Assembly (NCBI GenBank): GCA_030640155.1
Contig: DAOWJX010000333.1
Coordinates: 1-16,367, forward strand
Source: Candidatus Aegiribacteria sp.
GTDB lineage: Bacteria > Fermentibacterota > Fermentibacteria > Fermentibacterales > JCC-6
DNA length: 16,367 bases
Direction: 5' to 3'
Below the pieces are notes generated by a model. The model was not told the origin of the DNA and ran no database searches. It was given only the letters and a program-made list of their open reading frames with translations. Positions within the stretch are counted from its first letter, which is position 1. Each line of letters begins with the position of its first letter. Of the stretch, positions 7,729 through 14,649 are shown in pieces. A program made the translations under genes and the position numbers.

Positions 7729-8369
7729 CAACTGTCTTCACGGAAGAATGATTCGACCGTTTCAACGGCATTGGCGCCATCGTAACTGTAGGCATCAGCA
7801 CCTATTTCCTCCGCGAATGGCTTCGAAACAGGCGCCCCGCCCACCATTATTTTGATTTTGCCGTACAGTCCTTCATCCTTTGCCATATCAACGACCTTTT
7901 TCATGACAGGCATGGTTGTGGTAAGGAGAGCGGACATTCCTATTACATGCGCGTTCTCTTCGATGGCAACGCTTATGAACTGCTCTGCGGGAACATCGTT
8001 TCCAAGGTCAATAACCTCGAATCCGGCACCTTTAAGAAGAATCGCGACAAGATTCTTTCCGATATCGTGCAGATCATCCTTCACTGAACCTATCACTACT
8101 TTTCCCTTTATTGGAATTCCATCCTTGATCAGGAGCGGTTTCAGCACCTCCATCGCACCATTCATTGCCCTTGCGGCAAGCAGAACATCGGGAAGAAATA
8201 TCTCATGGTTCTTGAATTTCTCACCAACAACATTCATCCCGGCAATCAAACCATTATTCATTATTTCATCCGGAGGTATCCGTTTTTCAACAGCTTCTTT
8301 TGTTAGATCAATTACAGTCTCATCAAAACCGTTCTGCAGATTGAAAGATATCTGACTCAGAAGTTCCAT
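7728..8369 (-). CDS. Corrinoid (B12-binding) methyl-carrier protein, MtaC/MttC type
   Basis: A 213-aa carrier with the two-domain layout of MetH and MttC B12 modules. Residues about 1-85 form the helical cap (MELLSQISFNLQNG ... MNVVGEKFKNHEIFLPDVLL). Then comes a Rossmann domain with the cobalt-ligand motif DDLHDIGKN, where His101 is the lower axial ligand. The nucleotide-tail segments MSALLTTTMP and IMVGGAPVSKPFAEEIGAD follow. ATG 8369 is chosen over an in-frame ATG at 8444 because it begins the family's usual N terminus, follows a GGGGGA site and comes two bases after the stop of the upstream gene. It would shuttle a methyl group from the MttB-like enzyme to an acceptor, here most simply the homocysteine methyltransferase encoded next. 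Confidence 0.93.
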   Translation of the reverse strand: MELLSQISFNLQNGFDETVIDLTKEAVEKRIPPDEIMNNGLIAGMNVVGEKFKNHEIFLPDVLLAARAMNGAMEVLKPLLIKDGIPIKGKVVIGSVKDDLHDIGKNLVAILLKGAGFEVIDLGNDVPAEQFISVAIEENAHVIGMSALLTTTMPVMKKVVDMAKDEGLYGKIKIMVGGAPVSKPFAEEIGADAYSYDGANAVETVESFFREDS

Positions 8370-8371
8370 AA

Positions 8372-9106
8372 TTATCCCCCGTGTATGTGTGACTGACCTT
8401 GCTTCAAATCCTGCATCCTCTTGATACATGTTCTGGTCGTACATGTATTGCAGAACGGATACGAATTCACGAATTCATGAATTTCTCCGGGTCCTCCAAT
8501 AAGCACCCCGGACACGGACTTCATCGGACTCATGAGACAGCTCTCATTCAGTGTTATACCTATCTCTTCAGGGTGAAGTGCTTCAAACAGTTTTTTCTGT
8601 CCGCTTATATGCCATCCACAGTAACCCGGGCAATAGCTGAGAACCAGCCACGTAGATGGCATAGGCTCTGTCCCGGCAAGTTTCGATTGCAGAAGCTTTG
8701 CGATCGTATTCGTTAGTATGTCCGCAGCATATGACGATACCGAATCAAGCATATATCCAATCGCATAATTTCCATAATCGAAGAGTTCCGTTACTTTTTC
8801 ACTGAGAACAGGTCCAAGCGTAACAGCGAATAGAGCAAGATAATTGCTTTTTCTGTAGATCTCCTCTACCGGGTTCTCCTGCTCGTTCAATTCTTCTCCG
8901 CGGAATACTTCCTCGAAACGAGAGATTGTTATACCGGCCATAATCCCTTTTGGCTCTACAAGTTCGCGAAACAGATCAATCGCTTCTCTATAAGTCTTTT
9001 CGAAATTTTCACTCAATTCAGCTTCATCAGGAATGCCCTGGCTGCGGAGTATTTCCTTTCTCGGGAGTTTGATATCCTCCTGCGTAAAATCGACGATCGA
9101 TCTCAT
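8372..9106 (-). CDS. Stand-alone MetH-activation-domain-like protein (corrinoid reactivation)
   Basis: A 244-aa protein resembling the C-terminal reactivation domain of cobalamin-dependent methionine synthase, which binds S-adenosylmethionine and re-methylates oxidised cobalamin. Key stretches are SYCPGYCGWHISGQKKLFEA (157-176), corresponding to the PGY..C segment of MetH, and GITLNESCLMSPMKSVSGVL (183-202), corresponding to its LTES..M.P..SVSG segment. The arginine that precedes APGY in E. coli MetH is not seen here. A cysteine cluster at the C terminus (Cys219, Cys222, Cys227 in FCNTCTTRTC) could bind a metal or an iron-sulphur cluster. The start overlaps the MttB-like gene's stop by four bases (ATGA). 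It probably keeps the corrinoid protein encoded next in the active Co(I)/methyl cycle. Confidence 0.82.
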   Translation of the reverse strand: MRSIVDFTQEDIKLPRKEILRSQGIPDEAELSENFEKTYREAIDLFRELVEPKGIMAGITISRFEEVFRGEELNEQENPVEEIYRKSNYLALFAVTLGPVLSEKVTELFDYGNYAIGYMLDSVSSYAADILTNTIAKLLQSKLAGTEPMPSTWLVLSYCPGYCGWHISGQKKLFEALHPEEIGITLNESCLMSPMKSVSGVLIGGPGEIHEFVNSYPFCNTCTTRTCIKRMQDLKQGQSHIHGG

Positions 9107-10563
9107 AAATTCTCATGCGGGAGTGAATTCATCCCGAACTTCGCGGCTTCCTTATTCATCAGAACTGTCATTTCCGCAAGGACATCATCAGGCAGTTCTG
9201 TGGGTTCCCATGTTTCCAGGAGTCTTTTAATCTCCATTTTTGCCCGATCACCTATGGTCAGGCTCCCTTCTTCTTTCCACCTCGAACTGTTCGCGCGGTC
9301 AATTACTGCCCCCGGGAAATAATGCTCATCATGGAGATATTTTCTTGTATGGTTTGCAATCAGAAGATGCTTCTCCTTAAGAAGCTCCTCGAAAATGGGC
9401 ATAGCGGGAAAATCTTCTTTCGGTTCTACTCCCCTGATCAGCCTGAGGGTCATTCCGCAGATTTCGTTATCAACAACCAGTTTTTCAAGGCTCTGACAGC
9501 TTTCAAAATCAAGCATTCCCGGCCCCGATATGCTGTTTATTCCGGACAGGGCGGCAAGAGTCGCGCCCATCGAGGTTTCAAGACCTGCCTGCGCGTCCAG
9601 TTTCTTCGCATCACTCAGTGCGATGTATGCCTGAGTAGGAAGATTCAGATATTTGCCTATCTCATTACATGCACAATCTATCATCTGCGTTTCCACCGCT
9701 CCCATCGGTGTAGTCTCGTATCTAACGTCAAACGCGGCAGGTGAACCGCCGTAAATAATTGGAGTTCCGGGCTGTGTTAGCTGGCTGAGCACAACACCGC
9801 TTAACGTCTCCGCTGTATGCTGCACCAGGCTTCCAACCAGAGTTACGGGAGCCATAAAACCGGAAAGCGGCATTGAAATGTATTCAACAGGTATGAAGTG
9901 CCTGGCGCAGTCGACCAGGTTCTGAGAGGTGACATCGCTCCACTTCAGAGGAGAAGTCGGACAGCATGAGAATATCGTAAGAGGTTTTTTCCTCAGAGCA
10001 TCTGCACTCCCACGAATGGCCAGCTGCAGGTCCTTCATTACATTGAAAGCATCAATTGTAAAAGCGCCTGTCACCACAGGTTTTTCGCAGTACATGAGGC
10101 TGAGAAAAAGCCTGTAGCTGTCCGATATCTTCTCGGGAACATCAGCGGGGATGAACGCTGTGCTCTGTGAGGCGATATTATCCAGTCCGCTCATCAGTTT
10201 CGCGTACTCAACATAATCAGCGGTTGACGGTTTTCTGATCTGACCACTCCAGGGATCAAGAATATTGATCGCTGCGGAACCGGGAGTGAAATAAACGTTA
10301 TGATCCCTCAATTCGTGCGTAAGGGTGCCCATGACATCGTAGAGTTCTACTGAATCCTGCGCTGCTTCAAGGGCTTTATCGATAATGTCAGCAGTGAAAA
10401 GTACGTGCTTTTTCCCGAAATCCACTTTCGCGCCATGATCCGAAAGCATTGAAAGGATACCATCATTATGAATTTCTACACCCAGATTACACAGAATATC
10501 CCGTGCCTCTGAAACTATTCTCTCAATAAGTTCATTACTCAATAACCTGAATACCGGTCTCAT
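9103..10563 (-). CDS. MttB-superfamily (non-pyrrolysine) corrinoid methyltransferase
   Basis: A 486-aa member of the trimethylamine methyltransferase superfamily. These enzymes take a methyl group from a quaternary or tertiary amine and pass it to the Co(I) of a corrinoid protein. Family features include LGVEIHNDGILSMLSDHGA at the N terminus, YFTPGSAAINILDPWSG (91-107), IYGGSPAAFDVRYETTPMGA (270-289) and LDAQAGLETSMGATLAALSG (322-341). No in-frame amber codon occurs, so it does not use pyrrolysine. It belongs with the non-Pyl branch, whose studied members demethylate glycine betaine, proline betaine, carnitine or gamma-butyrobetaine; the substrate here cannot be told. The start at ATG 10563 has AAGGAG seven bases upstream. 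It is the first gene of a four-gene unit with overlapping or near-touching ends. Confidence 0.9.
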   Translation of the reverse strand: MRPVFRLLSNELIERIVSEARDILCNLGVEIHNDGILSMLSDHGAKVDFGKKHVLFTADIIDKALEAAQDSVELYDVMGTLTHELRDHNVYFTPGSAAINILDPWSGQIRKPSTADYVEYAKLMSGLDNIASQSTAFIPADVPEKISDSYRLFLSLMYCEKPVVTGAFTIDAFNVMKDLQLAIRGSADALRKKPLTIFSCCPTSPLKWSDVTSQNLVDCARHFIPVEYISMPLSGFMAPVTLVGSLVQHTAETLSGVVLSQLTQPGTPIIYGGSPAAFDVRYETTPMGAVETQMIDCACNEIGKYLNLPTQAYIALSDAKKLDAQAGLETSMGATLAALSGINSISGPGMLDFESCQSLEKLVVDNEICGMTLRLIRGVEPKEDFPAMPIFEELLKEKHLLIANHTRKYLHDEHYFPGAVIDRANSSRWKEEGSLTIGDRAKMEIKRLLETWEPTELPDDVLAEMTVLMNKEAAKFGMNSLPHENL

Positions 10564-10650
10564 TACAAAGCTCCTTCACATTTATTCCTGTAATAAACCT
10601 GCCGGAAATCGAAATCCTTTTCTGGTAAGGATGAATTCTTCCGCCGGATA

Positions 10651-10857
10651 TTACCTGTTCTTCTTTCGCTCCATGATGAAATGATGTGAAAGGTATCCGA
10701 TCACAAAACCGATAAGTGCAACGGAGAAGATAAGGATTATCATGGACATGCTAACCTTCCAGAAAAGAAGATGCACATCCGCTACATTTGAGTTTTGAAC
10801 AACTATGATAACAAGCACTATCACCAGGATCAGAATCGCGGCCTGCTTAAGTTTCAT
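10651..10857 (-). CDS. LapA-domain (DUF1049-like) small membrane protein
   Basis: A 68-aa protein with two hydrophobic helices, about 6-22 (AAILILVIVLVIIVVQ) and 38-58 (MSMIILIFSVALIGFVIGYL), and a basic tail (MERKKNR). The NSNVADVHLLFW segment between the helices is typical of LapA/DUF1049 proteins, which in E. coli act in lipopolysaccharide assembly. ATG 10857 follows AAGGTGG. The 87-base gap to the MttB-like gene holds no other gene and no convincing promoter or B12 riboswitch. It contains a short ATCCTT/AAGGAT stem near 10614-10632. The gene may be cotranscribed with its neighbours, but nothing links it to methyl transfer. Confidence 0.8.
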   Translation of the reverse strand: MKLKQAAILILVIVLVIIVVQNSNVADVHLLFWKVSMSMIILIFSVALIGFVIGYLSHHFIMERKKNR

Positions 10858-10909
10858 AATAAACCACCTTTATCTAGATAATGTTGGTATTCGGACTGTT
10901 CCTGATCAC

Positions 10910-11518
10910 TCATATCTCTTTTCTGGCTATGACTCGGCTGATTGCGTGTTGATGCGGCACTCCGCTCGACATGCAGTCAAATATCTCTTCTGTCGTGAAC
11001 TCTATTCGCCAATCCTGATAGTGAGTCAGCAGCTCTCCGGAAACCCAGCTGTGAGAAACACTCTCCGCATCAGGGGCACTGGCAATAAATGGTTTCTTGA
11101 CGAAGACGGACAGAGCATTGATGCCATTCGGAGTGGTGAACTGACGGTAATTTCCAAGAACTTCCGGTCGCATTTCCTTCGGAATGTACTGAAGAACTCC
11201 TGTTGAGAAAATAACATCGAAAGTTTCGCTGAGGCGAAAATCGTTGATATCGGCCATGAAAACTTCAAGTTGAACCTGTGCCTTATCCGCAAGGCGTTTC
11301 GTCTTTTCGATACCGACCTGTGAAGTGTCGAAAGCTGTAACAGCGAACCCCCTGCTGGCGAAGAATACAGCGTTGCGGCCTTCACCACATCCTGCATCGA
11401 GTAATTTGATTGTGCGGTCAGGAGGAAGCAAATCCAGTATTCTAAAACAGACGGCCGAAGGTTTTATACCCCAGTAGTAATTCTCCTGATCGTACCGCTT
11501 GTCGTAAAAATTGTTCAT
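10910..11518 (-). CDS. TehB-like class I SAM-dependent methyltransferase
   Basis: A 202-aa cytoplasmic methyltransferase. Motif I is LLDAGCGEGRNAVF, followed by the acidic end of strand two (VTAFDTS), a motif II-like MADINDF and the catalytic-strand region FDVIFSTGVLQYIP. The opening NNFYDKRYDQENYYWGIKPS matches TehB and tellurite/thiol methyltransferase-like proteins. I prefer ATG 11518, with AGGAAGG upstream, over the in-frame ATG at 11551, because that extension encodes the junction with a PAS remnant and adds no family sequence. The substrate is unknown. It follows the PAS remnant and precedes the LapA-like gene in the same direction. Confidence 0.85.
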   Translation of the reverse strand: MNNFYDKRYDQENYYWGIKPSAVCFRILDLLPPDRTIKLLDAGCGEGRNAVFFASRGFAVTAFDTSQVGIEKTKRLADKAQVQLEVFMADINDFRLSETFDVIFSTGVLQYIPKEMRPEVLGNYRQFTTPNGINALSVFVKKPFIASAPDAESVSHSWVSGELLTHYQDWRIEFTTEEIFDCMSSGVPHQHAISRVIARKEI

Positions 11519-11547
11519 GTTCCTTCCTAAAGCCAATGTCCAGGCTT

Positions 11548-11664
11548 TCATGCCGTTTCCGCCAGCTTACGCTCAGTGATGTCGCGAATGACTGTCAGAA
11601 TGTGCAGTTCGCTTTTGTATTCGAATGTGCTTCCTCTGACTTCTTTGTTGAAAGTGGGCCCATC
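11548..11664 (-). pseudogene. PAS/PAC domain remnant of a sensor protein
   Basis: The end of a short frame reads DGPTFNKEVRGSTFEYKSEL then HILTVIRDITERKLAETA, the typical closing strand and linker of a PAS-PAC sensor domain. It stops at once, without kinase or cyclase. Upstream, the frame (back to 11829) contains no recognisable PAS core, and the sequence looks like intergenic DNA. I read this as a decayed piece of a sensor kinase gene left after deletion. Together with 11665-11850 it makes a stretch of 332 bases without an intact gene. Confidence 0.6.
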
Positions 11665-11767
11665 CTGTAGTGGTTTTTTCACAGAACAACAATACTGATT
11701 AAAACATGCTCCTGTCAAAACTCTGAATTCAACCAGGATCAGACCAGTTACCATCATTATTTCAGTA

Positions 11768-11800
11768 TTTACCTCAGATAACCTTTTTTCACTATATATG
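11768..11800 (+). promoter_or_regulatory. Candidate promoter for the secreted protein at 11851
   Basis: TTACCT (11769-11774), an 18-base spacer and TATATA (11793-11798), in AT-rich DNA 50 bases before the start codon. A poly-T tract lies in the spacer. The match is modest and several TATA words overlap. The rest of 11665-11850 shows no gene or RNA structure that I can support. Confidence 0.35.
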
Positions 11801-11850
11801 TATAGATATGTTACGAGGAACTTAAACATTATGAAAGAAAAGAGGAACCC

Positions 11851-12435
11851 ATGTTCAAGACAACCAGTCTTATGCTTATCCTTATCATGCTGGGATCAAG
11901 TGGTATCATTCTCGCGGCGGGAGATCGAGACAACAACGGCGTACCGGATGATGAAGTATTCTCAGATCCGGGAACCTTCGAAGGCGAATCAAACCGCGAT
12001 GAAACGATTATTTTCCCTACTTCCTCTGATACCTGGGATTTAAAGTACTATCCCTATTGGTGGAATTATGATGATACCGTTTTTGGTACCTACACGATAT
12101 CGACCGACAATGTGGACCATGCTGAGATCACCATTTTGCTGACGACCAACAGCCTCGTTTCAGGTGGTTATTGCGATATCGATTTCCGTATCGACGGGAA
12201 TACTATGGGATCATTCCAGATACTGCCGGAGGACGGTCTTGGTCCGATCAACGAATCATTTGATTTCACCGCTATTTCAGCCGGGACACATCAATTACGC
12301 TATTTCGCGACCAACACGGTTGCCCCCGGCTGTGGAAGTATTGTCTGGAACGTAACTGGATCCAACTCCGTGGTCTTCTCAGGTGGCTCGTCTCTTGACG
12401 ACTCAACATGGGGTATGATCAAGTCCGCCTTCTAG
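11851..12435 (+). CDS. Secreted protein of unknown function with calcium-loop-like motif
   Basis: A 194-aa exported protein, starting at ATG 11851 with AGAGGA upstream. Residues 1-22 form a signal peptide (MFKTTSLMLILIMLGSSGII, then LA) likely cleaved at or near AAGD. The mature N terminus, GDRDNNGVPDDE, resembles the D-x-D-x-N-G-x-x-D loop of thrombospondin type 3 or dockerin-like calcium sites. The rest is rich in aromatic residues and beta-prone stretches (AEITILLTTNS, CDIDFRIDGNTMGSFQIL, GTHQLRYFATN), suggesting a beta-sandwich, possibly carbohydrate- or surface-binding. Two cysteines (in GGYCDID and PGCGS) could form a disulphide. I do not recognise a family. The 535-bp cassette begins 18 bases after the stop, with a run of eight T between but no convincing terminator stem. 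Confidence 0.7.
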   Translation: MFKTTSLMLILIMLGSSGIILAAGDRDNNGVPDDEVFSDPGTFEGESNRDETIIFPTSSDTWDLKYYPYWWNYDDTVFGTYTISTDNVDHAEITILLTTNSLVSGGYCDIDFRIDGNTMGSFQILPEDGLGPINESFDFTAISAGTHQLRYFATNTVAPGCGSIVWNVTGSNSVVFSGGSSLDDSTWGMIKSAF

Positions 12436-12453
12436 TCTAGCTATTTTTTTTCT

Positions 12454-12477
12454 GGAGTCAGGTCTTACGATTTAGCA
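12454..12477 (+). repeat. Left inverted repeat of the 535-bp cassette
   Basis: 24 bases beginning GGAGTCAGGTCT and ending TTTAGCA. Its outer 12 bases match the right repeat at 11 of 12 positions, the inner TTAGCA is identical, and overall agreement is 18 of 24. It has the same length and the same fixed positions as the Y1 transposase repeats: GG-GTCA at the outer end, TCT at 10-12, TT at 19-20 and CA at 23-24. Confidence 0.7.
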
Positions 12478-12539
12478 ACCGATGGGAAGTGTATTTCACG
12501 CCAGCGTCAGCACAACCCGAAAAGGGAGAGGAAATCAAT

Positions 12540-12962
12540 TTGAAAACATTCTTGCCTGCGGTTATAGCACTGATCGTTTTTCAGGCTATGGGCTCCGTGC
12601 AGGAAGATTCAAAATATCCTGAGGACGCGCTGTTAATAAGTAATACGGTTCAGGAATATTTCGACAGAGAATCGATGGTGAATTTCGGAGGAGATGACTC
12701 CTCGCTTGTACTACTCGTGGCACTTGGCGGGGAGTGGACCGGTGACCCGGAACAGTGGACGGAATTGATAATCATCACTTCGTACGCAGCCTCGCTTGAT
12801 CTTCAGCGCAGCTGGAACATAATGGATATTGCAGTATCATTCGGCAGCAGCTGGTGCAGAATATCCATGGAGAAGATCTTCGAGACAGCCGGTGAAGAAC
12901 TCAGTGAAACTGAATTCCTTGAGAAATTCCAGGCCATAACCGAAATTCACCCCATGAATTGA
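12540..12962 (+). CDS. Small secreted protein of unknown function (cassette passenger)
   Basis: A 140-aa protein starting at TTG 12540, eight bases after GGGAGAGG. This start yields a clean signal peptide (MKTFLPAVIALIVFQAMGSV, then Q-E-D). The frame extends to a GTG at 12489, but that adds 17 polar residues with no ribosome site and would bury the signal peptide. The mature part is acidic, with a predicted beta segment (SSLVLLVALGG), a likely helix (NTVQEYFDRESM), a strand ELIIITSYAASL, and a single cysteine in SSWCRISMEKIF. No family is recognised. It is the only gene in the repeat-bounded segment and ends three bases before the right repeat. Codon use does not look broken, so it may be functional. 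Confidence 0.65.
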   Translation: MKTFLPAVIALIVFQAMGSVQEDSKYPEDALLISNTVQEYFDRESMVNFGGDDSSLVLLVALGGEWTGDPEQWTELIIITSYAASLDLQRSWNIMDIAVSFGSSWCRISMEKIFETAGEELSETEFLEKFQAITEIHPMN

Positions 12963-12964
12963 AA

Positions 12965-12988
12965 TGCTAATTTTCGAGACCTGACCCC
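12965..12988 (-). repeat. Right inverted repeat of the 535-bp cassette
   Basis: Read on the minus strand it begins GGGGTCAGGTCT and ends AATTAGCA. Outer GGGGTCA and positions TCT, TT and CA coincide with the Y1 element's 24-nt ends. It lies three bases past the stop of the 140-aa gene and six bases from the lipoprotein stop codon on the other strand. Confidence 0.72.
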
Positions 12989-12994
12989 ATTAAA

Positions 12995-14563
12995 TTATCG
13001 GTCTGTCTCCTCCAGCCTTACTGTGAATGTACCCTCTCCTCCGGAGTATTTCTCAGCAATAAGGAAACAGTTTCCACCTTGACCGAAATTTACAGTAAAA
13101 TTAAGAAGCGAGTTGGTTCCAGAGCCACCGTCATCATCGGTAAGCCGGTATCCGTCTGCCAGTATCAATGTGATGATGGGATCCAGTTCATCACTTTCAA
13201 CGGAAATGGAATAACTGTATCCTTCCTGCAGGCTCATTTGAAAAAGGAGGCTTTCTATATCATATGAAAGGTATTCTGAAACTGCTCTTCCCGATCTGAG
13301 AGTGTTGATCGTTTCTTCTGTTTCGCTGTAGGAGAAGGTTACCACGCAGCCGCTTGAGCCGCTGTACTGTGATACAAGAGCTATGTACTCACCGGGAAGA
13401 AGAGGCTGGACTATCCTTGAATTGGAACCGAGATCGCCGTAATCATCGTTGGATGAGACAAATTCAATGTTATTGTCTTCACCTCTTCTAAGCAGTGTAA
13501 GGCATACGTCTATATCACCTGAAGCATTTACTTCGTACACCATAGCATTCTCAATCGTGAATACGAATCCGGCAACGGGAGACAACGGGTTCAGAAATCC
13601 TGGAACTTCCCAGTTATCCCTCATTTCAGGCCACCAGCCCATGGCGAAGTTCCGATTTTCCACAATTTCTGAGGTGTATTCTGTGCCGGGCTCAAGGGCC
13701 TGTACTTCCTCTATCTGCAAGACTTCCTCGCCCAGAATCTCAAGTTCCAGCGAGAACCTGCCGCTGTTTCCTGTTGAGTAGGGCATAACAAGGGCAATGT
13801 AATTACCTGCTTCAAGTTCTCTAACTATTCTGGAGTTTGAACCGCTGTAGTCGTCGTTGGACTCTATGAAACTGTAAGTACCGTCATAGGCTTCCATCAG
13901 AACAAGATATGGATCGAAATCATCGGATTCCAGTAAAAGAGAAACAAGACCGGCGCTGTCCAGCGAAAAAGGATACAACCTCGCCTGAGGATAATTCGTG
14001 ATGTAAACATCATCCTGAAAGGATTCCCTCAGAATTCTGTCAAGATAAGAATCGAATCTGTTGTCATCGATCCAGCCTGTAATCGTACCATCCGAAAAAT
14101 CAGAGGCTTCCTGATATACCTCTAGATCGTTTGCCGTACCCTCTTTAACAATAACATCGTACAATCCTCTGGAATCATCCGGAGAAAAAACCAGGAGTTT
14201 CGCTCCGGAGGGAATATCCTGTACCACCAGACGGGCATTGGCTGATAGCTTCCAGTTGTCATTAAAAGCTATCAGGTTGCCATCGTTATCAATCAAAGCG
14301 GTAACAGGATCAAAATCATGACTTCTGACATCAATCGTAAGTATGCCGTTTCCTGATACACTATGTACTGCGGTATAGGTATCGAGCTGTACAGGACATC
14401 CTTCCTCGAAAAGGATCTGACCTGCTTCAGGCCAGGCATCAATAATAGTATGTGACTTCTCGGGCAACGAGCTTCTTATATCATTTCCAGGAGTCGCAAC
14501 ATTGTTGGAACAACCTGTTGATAAAATAAGAACAGCAGCGGTAAAGCCAAGTAACTTTTTCAT
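12995..14563 (-). CDS. Lipoprotein with four PPC-like beta domains
   Basis: A 522-aa exported lipoprotein. The start at ATG 14563 has AGGAG upstream. The signal peptide ends in the lipobox ILSTGC with Cys18 as the lipid-modified residue. The mature chain holds four repeats of a pattern typical of bacterial pre-peptidase C-terminal (PPC) domains: an 'S-x-D-x-D-P-x-x-x-L' strand, then a 'D-D-x-x-G-x-x-S' turn, then a 'G-x-Y-x-x-x-V' strand. They lie near residues 70-140 (SHDFDPVTALIDNDGN), 195-275 (SDDFDPYLVLMEAYDG, NDDYSGSNSRIV), 340-412 (SNDDYGDLGSNSRIV, GEYIALVSQYS) and 440-520 (SDELDPIITLILADGY). No protease or other catalytic domain is present, so it is probably a surface or periplasmic binding or adhesion protein. 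The gene stands alone, with an 86-base gap upstream. Confidence 0.82.
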   Translation of the reverse strand: MKKLLGFTAAVLILSTGCSNNVATPGNDIRSSLPEKSHTIIDAWPEAGQILFEEGCPVQLDTYTAVHSVSGNGILTIDVRSHDFDPVTALIDNDGNLIAFNDNWKLSANARLVVQDIPSGAKLLVFSPDDSRGLYDVIVKEGTANDLEVYQEASDFSDGTITGWIDDNRFDSYLDRILRESFQDDVYITNYPQARLYPFSLDSAGLVSLLLESDDFDPYLVLMEAYDGTYSFIESNDDYSGSNSRIVRELEAGNYIALVMPYSTGNSGRFSLELEILGEEVLQIEEVQALEPGTEYTSEIVENRNFAMGWWPEMRDNWEVPGFLNPLSPVAGFVFTIENAMVYEVNASGDIDVCLTLLRRGEDNNIEFVSSNDDYGDLGSNSRIVQPLLPGEYIALVSQYSGSSGCVVTFSYSETEETINTLRSGRAVSEYLSYDIESLLFQMSLQEGYSYSISVESDELDPIITLILADGYRLTDDDGGSGTNSLLNFTVNFGQGGNCFLIAEKYSGGEGTFTVRLEETDR

Positions 14564-14649
14564 ATCTTCTCCTGATTCTGTGAAATTCCTGTGATATAAT
14601 AATACTTCCGTGATAACGGTGTTATTCCATATTCAGAAATACTGATTTC

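Larger units (their letters stand above)
12454..12988 (+). mobile_element. Putative non-autonomous cassette sharing the Y1 element's end design
   Basis: A 535-bp segment bounded by imperfect 24-nt inverted repeats of the same pattern as those of the Y1 transposase element at 5787-6856. It contains no transposase, only one small secreted-protein gene. Like the Y1 element it fits between the 3' ends of two convergent genes: 18 bases after the stop at 12435 and 6 bases from the stop of the lipoprotein gene at 12995. Mobilisation in trans by a Y1 transposase is inferred, not shown. Alternatively the repeats are remnants of an older insertion around a resident gene. Confidence 0.5.

Noticed and set aside
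7852..8355. 167-codon open frame opposite the corrinoid protein
   Set aside because: It is a shadow of a strongly recognised gene on the other strand, with no ribosome site and no protein-like pattern.
9103..10563. Possible pyrrolysine (in-frame amber) in the MttB-family gene
   Set aside because: The frame is continuous over 486 codons with no internal TAG, so this is a non-pyrrolysine member.
10564..10650. Cobalamin riboswitch upstream of the B12 operon
   Set aside because: The gap is only 87 bases. It shows no B12-box-like conserved core, only a 6-bp stem, and is too short for the structure.
12436..12453. Rho-independent terminator after the 194-aa gene (run of eight T)
   Set aside because: Only CTAG-T-CTAG precedes the T run, which cannot form a usable stem.
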